From Brucella sp. BE17 (GTDB taxonomy: Bacteria > Pseudomonadota > Alphaproteobacteria > Rhizobiales > Rhizobiaceae): a stretch of 64,000 bases of DNA. Location: assembly GCF_039545455.1 (NCBI RefSeq), contig NZ_CP154468.1, positions 248,001 to 312,000 of the forward strand. Reading direction: 5' to 3'. Of this stretch, positions 34,385 through 47,347 are shown in pieces; positions within the stretch are counted from its first letter, which is position 1; the number at the start of each line of letters is the position of its first letter. Under the pieces are notes generated by a model. It worked only from the letters and a program-made list of their open reading frames with translations. It was not told the origin of the DNA and did not search any database. Position numbers and translations under genes: made by a program.

Positions 34385-35599
34385 TCACAACATGAGGATG
34401 CGGCATGGCTCGCCATTGGCAGTCGCAGTTGCGTTTTCGTCCCGGATTAAAAGCGCGTCGGAGTTGACCAGTGCCGAGAGCATGGAAGAATCTTGCAGCG
34501 AATAAGGTGTCGCAACAAGCGTGCCGTCGCCTCGTGTTTCGATTGTCGCGCGTACAAAATCGCGGCGATGATCGTTGGCGGCCATTGGCTGTCCAAGAAT
34601 GGCGGGCCGGATATCGGTGTCCAGGTTTGTACCGCCCAGCTTTGCGACCAGTGGACGCAGAAAGACGAGGCTGCACACGAGGCTGGAAACAGGATTGCCC
34701 GGCAGGCCGATCACATGCACGGTTTTGCTTCCGACTATTTTGCGACCATACATCAGCGGCTTGCCTGGGCGCATGGCAATTTTCCAGAAGTCGAGATCTA
34801 CGCCGCAATTGCGCAAGGCGACATGGATAAAATCGCGGTCGCCAACCGAGGCGCCACCAACTGTCACCAGCACATCGATGCCGCTCTCCAGCGCCTGCGC
34901 GATGGCCGCTTCGATTTTTGCAGGATTATCGGGGATGATGCCCAGATCCTGAGACATGCCACCCGCACGGCGAATGATTTCTGCAACGCCGAGACTGTTG
35001 GACGCGACGATCTGGTCAGGTCCCGGCGCGGTGCCTGGAGGGACGAGTTCGTCACCTGTGGCGAGAATGGCAATGCGGGGCCTGCGAAAGACATCCAAGG
35101 CTGCATTGCCGCTTGCCGCAGCCAGCGACAGCGCTGCTGCATCCAACTCGCGTCCCGCCTCGAGAACCGTTTTGTCCGGCGCAAAATCCAGCCCAGCGCG
35201 GCGAATATGGCGACCTTTGTCGATACCCTCCAATATTGTCAGTTGGTCACCTTTACGGTCTGTATGTTCCTGAATGACGATCGTGTCGGCATTGTCGGGC
35301 AGGGGGGCGCCAGTAAAGATGCGAACGGCTTCGCCGGGTCGCAAACTGCCGTTAAAGCGTTTTCCGGCAGCGGATTCGCCAATCACTTTCAGAGGCAGCG
35401 GATAAGTGATGTCTGCGGGCGCAATCAGCGCATAGCCATCCATTGCCGAGCAATCGAAGGGCGGCTGCATGAGCTGCGCTTGAACCGGGTGGGCAACAAT
35501 GCGACCGCCGGCTTCGCTCAATGAAACGGTTTCATATCCATCGGTATTGGCTGAATGCAGGATGCGTTGCAATGCTTGCTCAACAGGGAGAAGGGCCAT
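34385..35599 (-). CDS. moeA: Molybdopterin molybdenumtransferase
   Basis: 404 residues. AGGRIVAHPVQAQLMQPPFDCSAMDGYAL, the MPT site GDELVPPGTAPGPDQIVASNS and VTVGGASVGDRDF, and PGKPLMYGRKI are MoeA motifs. It inserts molybdate into adenylylated molybdopterin in the cytoplasm. ATG 35599 with AAAGGAAG upstream is preferred to a start 5 codons earlier. It is separated by 35 bases from moaC and belongs to the trpD-trpC-moaC-moeA line of genes. Confidence 0.95.
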   Translation of the reverse strand: MALLPVEQALQRILHSANTDGYETVSLSEAGGRIVAHPVQAQLMQPPFDCSAMDGYALIAPADITYPLPLKVIGESAAGKRFNGSLRPGEAVRIFTGAPLPDNADTIVIQEHTDRKGDQLTILEGIDKGRHIRRAGLDFAPDKTVLEAGRELDAAALSLAAASGNAALDVFRRPRIAILATGDELVPPGTAPGPDQIVASNSLGVAEIIRRAGGMSQDLGIIPDNPAKIEAAIAQALESGIDVLVTVGGASVGDRDFIHVALRNCGVDLDFWKIAMRPGKPLMYGRKIVGSKTVHVIGLPGNPVSSLVCSLVFLRPLVAKLGGTNLDTDIRPAILGQPMAANDHRRDFVRATIETRGDGTLVATPYSLQDSSMLSALVNSDALLIRDENATATANGEPCRILML

Positions 35600-35633
35600 G
35601 ACGCTTCCTTTCAAATTATTTGCCGGATTTCTG

Positions 35634-36119
35634 TCAGGCTTTCCAGTCGCCTGATTTGCCGCCGGTCTTTTCCAGAACCCGGATATTGCCTATTTCCATG
35701 AGACGGTCCACGGCCTTGGCCATATCATAAATGGTGAGGCAGGTGACAGAAACTGCGGTCAACGCCTCCATCTCTACACCGGTTCGGCCCTTTAGTTTTG
35801 CGGTTGCGCGCACGCGAAGGCCGGGCAGGGTATCATCGGGTTCGATCTCGACCGATACCTTGGTCAGCATCAAAGGGTGACAGAGCGGAATAAGATCGGC
35901 GGTTTTTTTCGCGGCCATGATTCCAGCCAGACGTGCTGTGCCGATCACATCGCCCTTGGCGGCGTCCCCGGCCAGAATAAGTGCCAGCGTCTCTTTACGC
36001 ATGCGCACACATCCTTCGGCAACGGCCTGACGCTCCGTCTCATCCTTGGCACCGACATCCACCATATGGGCGGCACCCGTAAGATCAAGATGCGTTAACT
36101 CGCGGGTTTTTGACGGCAT
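35634..36119 (-). CDS. moaC: Cyclic pyranopterin monophosphate synthase
   Basis: 161 residues. [21 protein letters not shown] at the start, then [29 protein letters not shown] and the acidic strand [19 protein letters not shown] with KAVD following. MoaC makes cyclic pyranopterin monophosphate with MoaA, the first step of molybdenum cofactor synthesis. It lies 4 bases after trpC in the same direction, so the two are almost certainly co-transcribed, an arrangement known in other Alphaproteobacteria. Confidence 0.96.
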   Translation of the reverse strand: MPSKTRELTHLDLTGAAHMVDVGAKDETERQAVAEGCVRMRKETLALILAGDAAKGDVIGTARLAGIMAAKKTADLIPLCHPLMLTKVSVEIEPDDTLPGLRVRATAKLKGRTGVEMEALTAVSVTCLTIYDMAKAVDRLMEIGNIRVLEKTGGKSGDWKA

Positions 36120-36123
36120 GATT

Positions 36124-36924
36124 TCAAGCCTTGCCTGTCAGGAGTTCACGGGTTGCAGTTTCCACGTCGTCCTTACGCATCAGACTTTCGCCGATCAGGA
36201 AGGTGCCAATGCCGGACTTTTGTAGCCGCAAGCAATCGTTATGGGTGAAAATACCGCTTTCACCCACCAGGACGCGGTCGTCGTGCACCATCTTCGACAA
36301 ACGTTCCGAGACAGCGAGATCGACTTCGAAATTGCGCAGATTGCGGTTGTTGACGCCGAGCAGACGCGAGGAAAGTTTTAGCGCGCGTTCCATTTCCTCT
36401 TCGTCATGCACTTCGATAAGGGCGTCCATGCCAAGCTCAAATGCGGTCTCTTCCAATGCCTTCGCGAGATCGTCATCGACGCTTGCCATAATGATCAGGA
36501 TGCAATCGGCCCCCCAGCTACGGGCCTCATAGACCTGATAGGTGTCGAATAGAAAATCCTTGCGCAGTGCCGGTAGAGTGCAAGCCTCACGCGCCTGCGC
36601 CAAAAACTCAGGCGCGCCCTGAAAGGAAGGCGCATCGGTCAAAACCGAAAGACAGGCGGCGCCGCCTTTTTCATAGGCTTTCGCAAGCGCAGGGGGGGCG
36701 AAATCAGGCCGGATCAGACCCTTCGAAGGGCTGGCTTTCTTGATTTCGGCAATAAGAGCGAACTCTCCGGCGCAGCGCCTTGCTTCCAGCGACTTGAGAA
36801 ATCCGCGTGGTGCCGACTGATCCGCAATGTGGGCTTTCAGGTCGTCGAGTGTATGGCGCGTCTTGGCGCTCGCTATTTCCTCGCGCTTGTAGACTTCGAT
36901 CTTGCGCAGAATGTCGGTGGACAT
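36124..36924 (-). CDS. trpC: Indole-3-glycerol phosphate synthase
   Basis: 266 residues. The TIM-barrel motifs are [53 protein letters not shown] and [14 protein letters not shown]. It converts CdRP to indole-3-glycerol phosphate in tryptophan synthesis. It is the IGPS domain alone, not fused to PRAI as in E. coli. The start ATG 36924 lies 15 bases after trpD. Confidence 0.96.
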   Translation of the reverse strand: MSTDILRKIEVYKREEIASAKTRHTLDDLKAHIADQSAPRGFLKSLEARRCAGEFALIAEIKKASPSKGLIRPDFAPPALAKAYEKGGAACLSVLTDAPSFQGAPEFLAQAREACTLPALRKDFLFDTYQVYEARSWGADCILIIMASVDDDLAKALEETAFELGMDALIEVHDEEEMERALKLSSRLLGVNNRNLRNFEVDLAVSERLSKMVHDDRVLVGESGIFTHNDCLRLQKSGIGTFLIGESLMRKDDVETATRELLTGKA

Positions 36925-36939
36925 GGTGTTTCTTCCCCG

Positions 36940-37959
36940 TCAGGCTGCTTCATCATTTGAGATGGCAACCACTCTTTGTAGAACGGTCAGTGCGGCACCG
37001 CTGTCGATTGCCTGTGCGGCTTTGGCAATGCCCTCTTTGAGGTCATGAGCCTTGCCTGCAATGGCCAGTGCTGCGCCGGAATTTAGCAAAACGATATCGC
37101 GATAAGCACCCGCTTCGCCGTCCAGAACAGCGCGCAGTGCCTTGGCATTTAACGCCGCATCGCCACCTTTTAGCTCGTTTGGCGAGGCGCGACGCAGGCC
37201 CACCTCTTCCGGCGTGATTTCGAATGTCCGCACTTTGCCGTTTTCAAGCGCTGCAATCTGCGTTGTTCCTGCCGTTGTCATCTCGTCAAGACCATCGCCA
37301 TATACGACCCACGCCGTTTCGGTGCCGAGTTCACGTAGCACATGAGCCAGTGGCTCAAGCCACTGAGCGGAAAAGACACCGACAAGCTGGCGCTTTACGC
37401 TTGCCGGATTGGCCAGTGGTCCGAGCAGATTGAAAATCGTGCGTGTTCCCAGTTCTACGCGCGAGGGCCCGACATGGCGCATCGCGGAATGATGCATGGG
37501 GGCAAACATGAAGCCGAGGCCAGCCTCACTAATGCTGCGGCCAATGGTTTGTGCGTCGGCTTCGATATTGACGCCGAGCGCTGCCAGTGTATCTGCGGCA
37601 CCGGAGCGGGACGACAGTGCACGATTGCCGTGCTTGGCGACAGGGACTCCTGCGCCAGCCACGACAAAAGCCGAACAGGAGGACACATTGTAGGACCCGG
37701 ACTGATCGCCGCCCGTCCCCACAATATCAATGGCATCGGCGGGGGCTTTGACGGGCAGCATGCGCGAGCGCATGGAAGCCACCGCCCCGGCAATTTCCGC
37801 AACCGTTTCGCCGCGCACACGCAAGGCCATTAAAAACCCGCCGATCTGCGACGGTGTTGCCTGACCCGACATCATGACATCGAAAGCCGCCATGGCTTCA
37901 TCCTGGCTCAGGGCTTCGCCGGTAGCTGCTTTCGCAATAAAGGGTTTCAGATCAGCCAT
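36940..37959 (-). CDS. trpD: Anthranilate phosphoribosyltransferase
   Basis: 339 residues. [42 protein letters not shown] and [30 protein letters not shown] are the PRPP and anthranilate sites. It attaches the phosphoribosyl group to anthranilate. trpE/trpG are elsewhere. The gene starts 27 bases after the PpiD-like gene, suggesting that the trp genes are read from a promoter at or beyond the chaperone gene. Confidence 0.96.
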   Translation of the reverse strand: MADLKPFIAKAATGEALSQDEAMAAFDVMMSGQATPSQIGGFLMALRVRGETVAEIAGAVASMRSRMLPVKAPADAIDIVGTGGDQSGSYNVSSCSAFVVAGAGVPVAKHGNRALSSRSGAADTLAALGVNIEADAQTIGRSISEAGLGFMFAPMHHSAMRHVGPSRVELGTRTIFNLLGPLANPASVKRQLVGVFSAQWLEPLAHVLRELGTETAWVVYGDGLDEMTTAGTTQIAALENGKVRTFEITPEEVGLRRASPNELKGGDAALNAKALRAVLDGEAGAYRDIVLLNSGAALAIAGKAHDLKEGIAKAAQAIDSGAALTVLQRVVAISNDEAA

Positions 37960-37986
37960 GATAGTTTCCTTTCAGCTGCCCACCAT

Positions 37987-39873
37987 TTACTGCGCAAGGG
38001 CTTCGTTGATGACCGCCTGATTGACCTTGACCGGATATTGCTTCTGCAATTCGCCAACCAACTGATCGAGCAAATCGCCGGACAGCGCATTAGCAAGATA
38101 ATCGCGCTGCTGCTGAGGCACAGCATCGGCGCCGGTTGCAGCCGGTTCGGTTACTTCCGTGACCTTAAACACGATCTGTCCGTCGCCGGAAGGGGCTGCA
38201 GCGGTGCCGGTAAAGCCGTTTGGACCGCGGAAAATCTGCGCCGCCGCGGCGCTGCCAATATCGGCATCATTGGTGTTGCGGTTGACACCGTGCTTGGTCT
38301 GTTTTTCGAGGCCGACCTCAGACGCAATCGTGTCGAGCGTCGTTCCGCCGTCGAGACGTGTCTTCAACTCTTCCACACGCTGGTTAAGGCGCTTGACAGC
38401 CTCCTCGGCCTTCCAGGCAGTTACAAGCTGATCCTTGATCTCATCGAGCGAACGCTCACGGGGGGGGGTAATGCCATCGACCTGATACCAGAGATAACCG
38501 TTATTGCCGAGTGTCAGCGCATCATTGTCAAAACCCTGGTCTGCTTGGAACAGGGCGGTGAGAAGCGCTTCGGCATTGGGTACCTCAACAGGATTGCCGG
38601 AAGCGTCGTTGCCATCGCTATCGATTGCGTCGACCGTCACTGTCTTAAGGCTGAGGGTTTTTGCGGCCTCTGCCATCGTAGAGCCCTCCGAACGCTGCTG
38701 CTCGTAGGAATCGTGAATGCCGGTGATGCTGCTGATCGCGATATTGGTTGCAAGCGTGTTGCGGATTTCGCCTTCGACTTCGCCAAGTGCTTTGGCATGA
38801 GCCGGTTCGATTGCGCTCACACGCAGGATCACAGGGCCGAAACTGCCCTTGACCACCGGGCTGACACCGTTTTCAGAAAGCGCAAAAGCTGCATCGGCAA
38901 TAGCCTCATCGGGAATGGCGCTCTTTTCAAACGTGCCGAGCCGGAGGTCGTTTTCGCTTTTGCCCTGCTCTTTGGCGACTTCGAGGAAATCCGTTCCGGC
39001 AGCAATTTTGGCCTGAGCTGCTTGGGCAGCGGTTTCATCGGCGAATGTCAGCTGCTCAATTGTGCGTTTTTCGACGGAACCAAAGCGGGCCTTGTTGTTC
39101 TCGTAATAGTCGTTGATCTCGTCCTGCGTGACGGCAGCCGGATCGGCAATATCGGCAGGTTCCAGCTTCACATAGGTGAACTTTCGGTATTCTGGCGCTT
39201 TATAATCATCCTTATGTGCTTCGAAATAGGATTTGAGCACATCATCGGACGGTGCAGGCACTGCATCGGCAGCTTCGGCGGGTATCGTGATATAGTCGAC
39301 GCTGCGGCTTTCATCCTGATAAAGGCTGAGCGCCTTGAGCATGGTATCGGGAAGCTTCAGGCCGTCGGTGGCCGCTTCCACAATTTGCTGACGGCGGGCG
39401 TCCTTGGCGCGATTATCGAGGTAATCCTGGGGGCGGATATTGGACTGGCGCAAGACGGCGTCGAACTGGGTGCGGTTGAAATTGCCGCTTGAATCCTGAA
39501 ACGCCGGATCTTCGGCGGTAAGACGGGCGATGCCGTCCTTGGAAAGCCCAAGGTTCATGTTGCGCGCGCTTTCGTCCAGCACAACACCCGCTGCCACTTG
39601 TGCCAGAACCTGATTTTCCAGGCCGATGGATTTCGCCTGTTCGCGTGTTAGGCGCTGGCGGAACTGCTGTGAAAGGCGCATGAGCTGCTGCTCATAGGCA
39701 AAGCGATATTCGCTGCCACTCACTTCAGAGCCGCCAGCCGTCACTGCGGCACTGCCTGTCAGGTTGGTACGGAAGGCATCGGAAATTCCCCAGGCGCCGA
39801 AGCTCAGCACAAGCAGGCCAAGCAAAAGCTTGACGATCCAGGATTTGGTGGCAGAGCGCAGGCTGTCGAGCAT
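37987..39873 (-). CDS. PpiD-like membrane-anchored peptidyl-prolyl isomerase/chaperone
   Basis: 628 residues, the size of E. coli PpiD (623). One N-terminal helix (KLLLGLLVLSFGAWGI) anchors it in the inner membrane, followed by a SurA_N-type chaperone region (SGSEYRFAYEQQLMRLSQQFRQ), a PPIC-like parvulin domain around residues 240-360 and a second helical region. It assists folding of outer membrane and periplasmic proteins as they leave the translocon. It is the first gene of the minus-strand line leading to trpD; secG lies close by in the opposite direction. Confidence 0.9.
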   Translation of the reverse strand: MLDSLRSATKSWIVKLLLGLLVLSFGAWGISDAFRTNLTGSAAVTAGGSEVSGSEYRFAYEQQLMRLSQQFRQRLTREQAKSIGLENQVLAQVAAGVVLDESARNMNLGLSKDGIARLTAEDPAFQDSSGNFNRTQFDAVLRQSNIRPQDYLDNRAKDARRQQIVEAATDGLKLPDTMLKALSLYQDESRSVDYITIPAEAADAVPAPSDDVLKSYFEAHKDDYKAPEYRKFTYVKLEPADIADPAAVTQDEINDYYENNKARFGSVEKRTIEQLTFADETAAQAAQAKIAAGTDFLEVAKEQGKSENDLRLGTFEKSAIPDEAIADAAFALSENGVSPVVKGSFGPVILRVSAIEPAHAKALGEVEGEIRNTLATNIAISSITGIHDSYEQQRSEGSTMAEAAKTLSLKTVTVDAIDSDGNDASGNPVEVPNAEALLTALFQADQGFDNDALTLGNNGYLWYQVDGITPPRERSLDEIKDQLVTAWKAEEAVKRLNQRVEELKTRLDGGTTLDTIASEVGLEKQTKHGVNRNTNDADIGSAAAAQIFRGPNGFTGTAAAPSGDGQIVFKVTEVTEPAATGADAVPQQQRDYLANALSGDLLDQLVGELQKQYPVKVNQAVINEALAQ

Positions 39874-40091
39874 GGGAAAACCCTTTGGTAAATAAGCAAA
39901 GCTCGGTTTGGATTTGCAGTGAGCTTGTCAGGGGATAACCTCAAGCAAGGCTTTTTTGCAAGCTCTCATGCGCATTCGGGGCCAAGAACATTTGCATTGC
40001 GGCACGAATATGCTTAGTCAGATGCGATTTTTAGCGCAAACGCGCCCCGTTCGGCGTGTGTGTCCGTCCTTGAAAAAACGAGGAGAATACG

Positions 40092-40859
40092 ATGACCCCG
40101 GGTATCCGTCCACTGGTCGCTGGCAACTGGAAGATGAATGGGACCGGTGAATCCCTGACCGAATTGCGCGCCATTGCCGCTGGCCTCAGTTCCGATCTGG
40201 GGCGAAAGCTGGATGCGGTGATCTGCGTTCCGGCCACGTTGCTTTCGCGTGCCTGGCAAACATTGTCGGGCGAAACGACGGTCGGTCTTGGCGGACAGGA
40301 TAGTCATTTCAATGTGTCTGGCGCGCATACCGGCGATATTTCGGCTGAGATGCTGAAAGAGGCGGGTGCCAGCCACGTCATTATCGGTCATTCCGAACGA
40401 CGCACCGATCACCGCGAAACCAACGACATCGTGAAGTCGAAGACCGAAGCCGCATGGGCGGCTGGTCTGGTAACAATTGTCTGTGTTGGTGAGACTGAGG
40501 ATGAGCGCCGCTCGGAACGTACGCTCGATGTGATTGGAGCTCAACTCGCCGACTCGCTGCCCGATGGCGTGAACGCGGAAAATACGATCGTTGCTTACGA
40601 ACCGGTATGGGCGATCGGTACGGGCCTGACGCCGACTGTGCAGGATGTTCGTGCCGCGCACGCGTTCATGCGTGAGCAGCTTGTCGAGCGTTTCGGTGCC
40701 AAGGGCGCACATCTTCGCCTTCTCTACGGTGGCTCGGTTAAGCCATCCAATGCGGCTGAACTGCTGGGTATTGCAGATGTCGATGGCGCACTTGTTGGCG
40801 GTGCCAGCTTGAAAGCCACCGATTTCCTCGCCATATGCGAGATCTATCGCAATTTCTGA
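40092..40859 (+). CDS. tpiA: Triosephosphate isomerase
   Basis: 255 residues. GNWKMNG (lysine of the active site), [12 protein letters not shown] (catalytic histidine), [11 protein letters not shown] (catalytic glutamate and loop 6) and [14 protein letters not shown] are all present. It interconverts dihydroxyacetone phosphate and glyceraldehyde 3-phosphate. GAGGAG precedes the ATG. The 218 bases upstream are shared with the divergent PpiD-like gene. secG follows after 172 bases without a clear hairpin. Confidence 0.97.
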   Translation: MTPGIRPLVAGNWKMNGTGESLTELRAIAAGLSSDLGRKLDAVICVPATLLSRAWQTLSGETTVGLGGQDSHFNVSGAHTGDISAEMLKEAGASHVIIGHSERRTDHRETNDIVKSKTEAAWAAGLVTIVCVGETEDERRSERTLDVIGAQLADSLPDGVNAENTIVAYEPVWAIGTGLTPTVQDVRAAHAFMREQLVERFGAKGAHLRLLYGGSVKPSNAAELLGIADVDGALVGGASLKATDFLAICEIYRNF

Positions 40860-41031
40860 TGCTTTTGCGCTTTATGCGATCTATCGCAAGCGCGGGGCTT
40901 GGATTGTCGCGTAATAGCGTGTAAAGAGCCGCATCTATTTATCACGCAGACTAGGCCACGCGGGCTGGACAAAGCCATCAAATATGTGTTCGACGCTGCT
41001 TTAAAGATCAGGGACGTAAAGACCGTTACCC

Positions 41032-41460
41032 ATGGATACCGTAGTTATTGTCATTCATTTGTTGATCGTGCTGGCGCTTGTCGGCGTTGTACTCATCCAG
41101 CGCTCTGAAGGTGGTGGTTTGGGTATCGGCGGCGGTTCTGGCTTTATGACGGCACGTGGTGCGGCCAACGCACTGACCCGTACCACGGCCATTCTGGCGG
41201 TTGGCTTTTTCGCGACCTCGCTGACCCTTGGTATTATGGCCCGCTACGGTGAACGCCCCACCGATATCCTCGACCGTATTCCCGCAGCGACCGGTAGCCA
41301 GACGGCTCCGGCGGGCGGTGCGGGCGGCGGCGGCATCCTTGATCAGCTCGGTGGAGAATCATCGCGCAATAATCAGACCGCTCCAGACGCAGGCGCACCG
41401 GCGCCCAGCGGTGATGGTACTCCGCAGGCACCGGCCAATCCGGTTCCTGACTCGCAGTAA
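41032..41460 (+). CDS. secG: Protein translocase subunit SecG
   Basis: 142 residues. Two membrane helices (VVIVIHLLIVLALVGVVLIQ and the one around RTTAILAVGFFATSLTLGI) flank the conserved loop SEGGGLGIGGGSGFM. The C-terminal 60 residues are rich in Gly, Ala and Pro, longer than in E. coli SecG, as common in Rhizobiales. It is part of the SecYEG channel. A terminator follows. Confidence 0.95.
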   Translation: MDTVVIVIHLLIVLALVGVVLIQRSEGGGLGIGGGSGFMTARGAANALTRTTAILAVGFFATSLTLGIMARYGERPTDILDRIPAATGSQTAPAGGAGGGGILDQLGGESSRNNQTAPDAGAPAPSGDGTPQAPANPVPDSQ

Positions 41461-41484
41461 AAGCGGCCCCTATATTCCGAAATC

Positions 41485-41526
41485 AGAAACCAGTCCCAAT
41501 TCGTTTTGGGGCTGGTTTCTTTTTTT
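41485..41526 (+). terminator. Terminator after secG
   Basis: AGAAACCAGTCCCAA pairs with TTGGGGCTGGTTTCT (one bulge) and is followed by seven T. Confidence 0.9.
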
Positions 41527-41692
41527 AAACGTGGAAAACGTTGAGTGTTGCAAGCGAGCCATAGCTGCTGCTATTCGCATTGGCGTGCGGCTGCTGTGAA
41601 TTGAATATGGCCGTCATTCACAGTATGGAAGGCTAAAGCTGACCCGTAAAAACTTACGGCAGTTGTTTGGCTTGAATTTTCGGGAACCGATC

Positions 41693-42391
41693 ATGTTTTC
41701 ACGTCGTCTTATTATGGCTGGCTTTGTAAGCCTTTGCGCCGCAGTTTCTGTTCCGGCTTTTGCAGCCTCTCCACTCAATTCCGATACGGGATTGGACAAA
41801 GCCGTAACCACGAATGTGCAGCAGGTTGCTGCGACGGCTGATGCACGCGCCAAGCCGAAGAAATCAAAAAAGGCTGAAAAAAAGCAGAGCGCACCCAAAG
41901 GTGTTACGCTCAATCGTTACAATATAGATCCAAAATTCCGTGCACAGGATGTCGCTTTCAGCGGCTACAAGCCCGGCACCATCGTGATCGATCCGCAGCA
42001 GCGCTTCCTCTATCTCGTCGAAACATCGACGACAGCGCGCCGCTATGGCATTGCAGTGGGCAGGCAGGGCCTTGAGTTCAAGGGCACCGCTAAGATCAAT
42101 GCCAAGCGCGAATGGCCGCGCTGGATTCCGACCAAGGAAATGATCGAGCGTAATCCTTCGCAATATGGCCGCTTCAAGAACGGCATGGATGGCGGCCCGG
42201 GCAATCCGCTTGGTTCACGTGCGCTCTATCTCTTCCAGGGCAACAAGGACACCTATATCCGTATTCACGGCACGGTGCAGCCGTGGACGATTGGCAGCTC
42301 CGCTTCCAACGGTTGTTTCCGCATGGTCAATGAGGACGTCATGGATCTCTATGAGCGCGTTGGTCTTGGCACTGAAGTCGTGGTTCTCTAA
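41693..42391 (+). CDS. L,D-transpeptidase (YkuD domain), exported
   Basis: 232 residues from ATG 41693: a signal peptide (IMAGFVSLCAAVSVPAFAAS), a lysine-rich linker (KPKKSKKAEKKQS) and a YkuD domain whose catalytic site is RIHGTVQPWTIGSSASNGC, with the Cys in SNGCFRM. Such enzymes form 3-3 crosslinks in peptidoglycan or attach outer membrane proteins to it, a known process in Brucella and relatives. The earlier in-frame ATG at 41663 would spoil the signal peptide. It is a single gene ending at a strong terminator. Confidence 0.92.
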   Translation: MFSRRLIMAGFVSLCAAVSVPAFAASPLNSDTGLDKAVTTNVQQVAATADARAKPKKSKKAEKKQSAPKGVTLNRYNIDPKFRAQDVAFSGYKPGTIVIDPQQRFLYLVETSTTARRYGIAVGRQGLEFKGTAKINAKREWPRWIPTKEMIERNPSQYGRFKNGMDGGPGNPLGSRALYLFQGNKDTYIRIHGTVQPWTIGSSASNGCFRMVNEDVMDLYERVGLGTEVVVL

Positions 42392-42410
42392 TCTTTCCAA
42401 AATTTATTTG

Positions 42411-42439
42411 AAAAAGCCGGGCTCTGTCCCGGCTTTTTT
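42411..42439 (+). terminator. Terminator after the L,D-transpeptidase gene
   Basis: AAAAAGCCGGG pairs with CCCGGCTTTTT around CTCTGT and is followed by a T run. The remaining bases up to pyrG (42440-42678) hold no gene that I can support. Confidence 0.92.
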
Positions 42440-42666
42440 GTGATGCATTTTTTTGTCGTTTGACGGAAGCTGTGGATTACGTCCTTCGCCATGGTAAAGA
42501 CGGTGCATGGCGATTAAGAGAGGGGATGTCGTGTTCGACCTTGGTCGTCGTGCACAGCTTTCGCTTGGGGTAATATGCCCGATGTTTAACGGCGATTTCG
42601 CTCTTTTTGCAGAAAAAACGCGCTTGAGCGCATTTTTTAGTGGCGGAATCAATCAGGAAAGTCTAA

Positions 42667-44307
<1,641 letters not shown>

Positions 44308-44314
44308 AATGCTT

Positions 44315-44346
44315 ACACGCCCTTCTCATGGGGCGTGTTTTGTTTC
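44315..44346 (+). terminator. Terminator after pyrG
   Basis: ACACGCCC (44315-44322) pairs with GGGCGTGT (44331-44338), followed by TTTTGTTT. Confidence 0.8.
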
Positions 44347-44414
44347 TGCCCCTTGTTCGCGACAGATTTGCACGTTACTTGCGGGGCAGCAATCTTATCC
44401 AAAGGTTTAAAGCC

Positions 44415-45248
44415 ATGACGACCGCCAGTTCTGCCGTTAAAGCCGGGAATGTTACTTTTTCCAACGATGCGCCGTTTTCGCTGATTGCAGGTCCCTGCCA
44501 GATGGAAACGCGCGAGCACGCTTTCGAGATGGCGGGGCGGCTCAAGGAAATCACCGACAGGCTGGGGATCGGCCTTGTCTACAAGTCGAGTTTCGATAAG
44601 GCCAATCGTACGTCACTGAAAGCCGAACGCGGCATTGGGCTTGAAAAGGCGCTGGAGGTTTTCAGCGATCTGAAAAAGGAATTCGGCTTTCCGGTTTTGA
44701 CCGATATCCATACTGAGGAGCAATGCGCTGAGGTCGCTCCAGTCGTCGATGTGCTGCAAATCCCGGCGTTTTTATGCCGCCAGACCGATCTCCTGATTGC
44801 GGCGGCAAAGACTGGACGCGTCATCAACGTTAAGAAGGGCCAGTTTCTAGCACCCTGGGACATGAAGAACGTTCTGGCCAAGATCACAGAAAACGGCAAT
44901 CCCAATGTGCTTGCGACCGAGCGCGGCGTTTCGTTCGGCTATAATACGCTGGTGTCGGATATGCGCTCGCTGCCAATCATGGCGGGTTTTGGTGCGCCGG
45001 TCATTTTTGACGCGACCCATTCGGTGCAGCAGCCGGGCGGGCAGGGCGCCTCTTCGGGCGGGCAGCGCGAATTTGTCGAAACCTTGGCGCGGGCGGCCAT
45101 CGCTGTCGGTGTCGCAGGCGTTTTCATCGAAACCCATCAGGACCCAGACAACGCGCCTTCGGATGGACCGAACATGGTGCCCATCGACAAAATGCCTGCG
45201 CTCCTTGAAAAGCTTATGGCTTTTGACCGCATTGCCAAGGGGCTTTAA
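44415..45248 (+). CDS. kdsA: KDO-8-phosphate synthase
   Basis: 277 residues. [74 protein letters not shown] and [11 protein letters not shown] are the family motifs; the Cys in AGPCQ suggests the metal-dependent type. It makes KDO 8-phosphate for lipopolysaccharide. ATG 44415 is chosen by homology. It lies between pyrG and eno. Confidence 0.96.
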   Translation: MTTASSAVKAGNVTFSNDAPFSLIAGPCQMETREHAFEMAGRLKEITDRLGIGLVYKSSFDKANRTSLKAERGIGLEKALEVFSDLKKEFGFPVLTDIHTEEQCAEVAPVVDVLQIPAFLCRQTDLLIAAAKTGRVINVKKGQFLAPWDMKNVLAKITENGNPNVLATERGVSFGYNTLVSDMRSLPIMAGFGAPVIFDATHSVQQPGGQGASSGGQREFVETLARAAIAVGVAGVFIETHQDPDNAPSDGPNMVPIDKMPALLEKLMAFDRIAKGL

Positions 45249-45346
45249 AAAAAACGTCGCAGAAAATTTAACATGATGGGGATTTTCCTCTGCGCTTTCT
45301 GTCTGTAATGAGATCGCATCGGATTTCTTCAATATGCTTTGCTTGA

Positions 45347-46657
<1,311 letters not shown>

Positions 46658-46677
46658 GCTTATAGTTCTTTTAGGAT

Positions 46678-46708
46678 AAAAACGGCGGCCTTATAAGCCG
46701 CCGTTTTT
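46678..46708 (+). terminator. Terminator after eno
   Basis: AACGGCGGC (46681-46689) pairs perfectly with GCCGCCGTT (46697-46705), with A-rich upstream and T-rich downstream flanks. Confidence 0.93.
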
Positions 46709-46879
46709 GATTCGGGCAAGGTGCGTGTACCTACATCCAAATAATTTGCCCCTGGGGGCGCTGAGATAGGCTTATGGTAAATCTCTGTTAAGCAAAATAA
46801 TGCTTGATGGGGGAAATCGGATCGATGCTTCGCGGGCCAAGTGCCGAACGCATCAGAATCGTCCGGGAAGGAAGCCGAA

Positions 46880-47209
46880 ATGTGGACCAAGCAGAAACGT
46901 AAATCTATTCGCGGGCGATTCGTATTGCCTGTGCTGACGGTTGCGTTTTTGAGCTATTTCGGTTTTCACGCCTATCATGGCGAATATGGTCTTTACTCCC
47001 GCATCCAGCTCGAAGAGCAGAAAGCCGTGCTGACCAAGCAACTCGCGGCAATCACAGCCGACCGTGAATCGTTGGAAAAGCGCGTGTCGCTTTTGCGCGA
47101 TGGCTCTATCGAAAAGGATATGCTTGACGAGCAGGCGCGCAGGGCGCTTAATCTCTCCCATCCCGATGAAGTGACGATAATCATTTCGAAGGAAGACAAC
47201 ACGAATTAA
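46880..47209 (+). CDS. ftsB: Cell division protein FtsB/DivIC-like
   Basis: 109 residues from ATG 46880. One membrane helix (FVLPVLTVAFLSYFGFHAY) is followed by a coiled coil (LEEQKAVLTKQLAAITADRESLEKRVSLL) and the conserved end DMLDEQARRALNLSHPDEVTI. It belongs to the septum formation initiator family, acting with FtsL and FtsQ. It sits between eno and pdhA, the order common in Alphaproteobacteria. The distance to pdhA (138 bases) suggests separate promoters. Confidence 0.9.
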   Translation: MWTKQKRKSIRGRFVLPVLTVAFLSYFGFHAYHGEYGLYSRIQLEEQKAVLTKQLAAITADRESLEKRVSLLRDGSIEKDMLDEQARRALNLSHPDEVTIIISKEDNTN

Positions 47210-47259
47210 CCGAAATCAGGTTAATACCGTTTTTGTGATATGTTTTTAAGAGCTTGCTC

Positions 47260-47274
47260 GCATAGCAGCTATGC
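47260..47274. promoter_or_regulatory. Inverted repeat upstream of pdhA
   Basis: GCATAG-CAG-CTATGC is a perfect 6-bp inverted repeat 74 bases before the pdhA start. It may be an operator or part of the 5' untranslated region; nothing in the sequence identifies the regulator. Confidence 0.35.
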
Positions 47275-47347
47275 TCTACGTGCATATTGTATCTTGAAAT
47301 ATGCCTGTATAACGTCACAATAGAACAACAATCTTAGGGAGCGAGAT

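Noticed and set aside
34493..35524. A 343-codon frame opposite moeA
   Set aside because: It is antisense to moeA and has no domain or ribosome site.
38038..39492. A 484-codon frame opposite the PpiD-like gene
   Set aside because: It is antisense to a well-supported gene and its Cys/Ile/Gly-rich composition fits no protein family that I recognise.
45263..45294. A hairpin after kdsA as terminator
   Set aside because: Pairing of GCAGAAAAT with ATTTTCCTCTGC has gaps and lacks a T run, so support is too weak.
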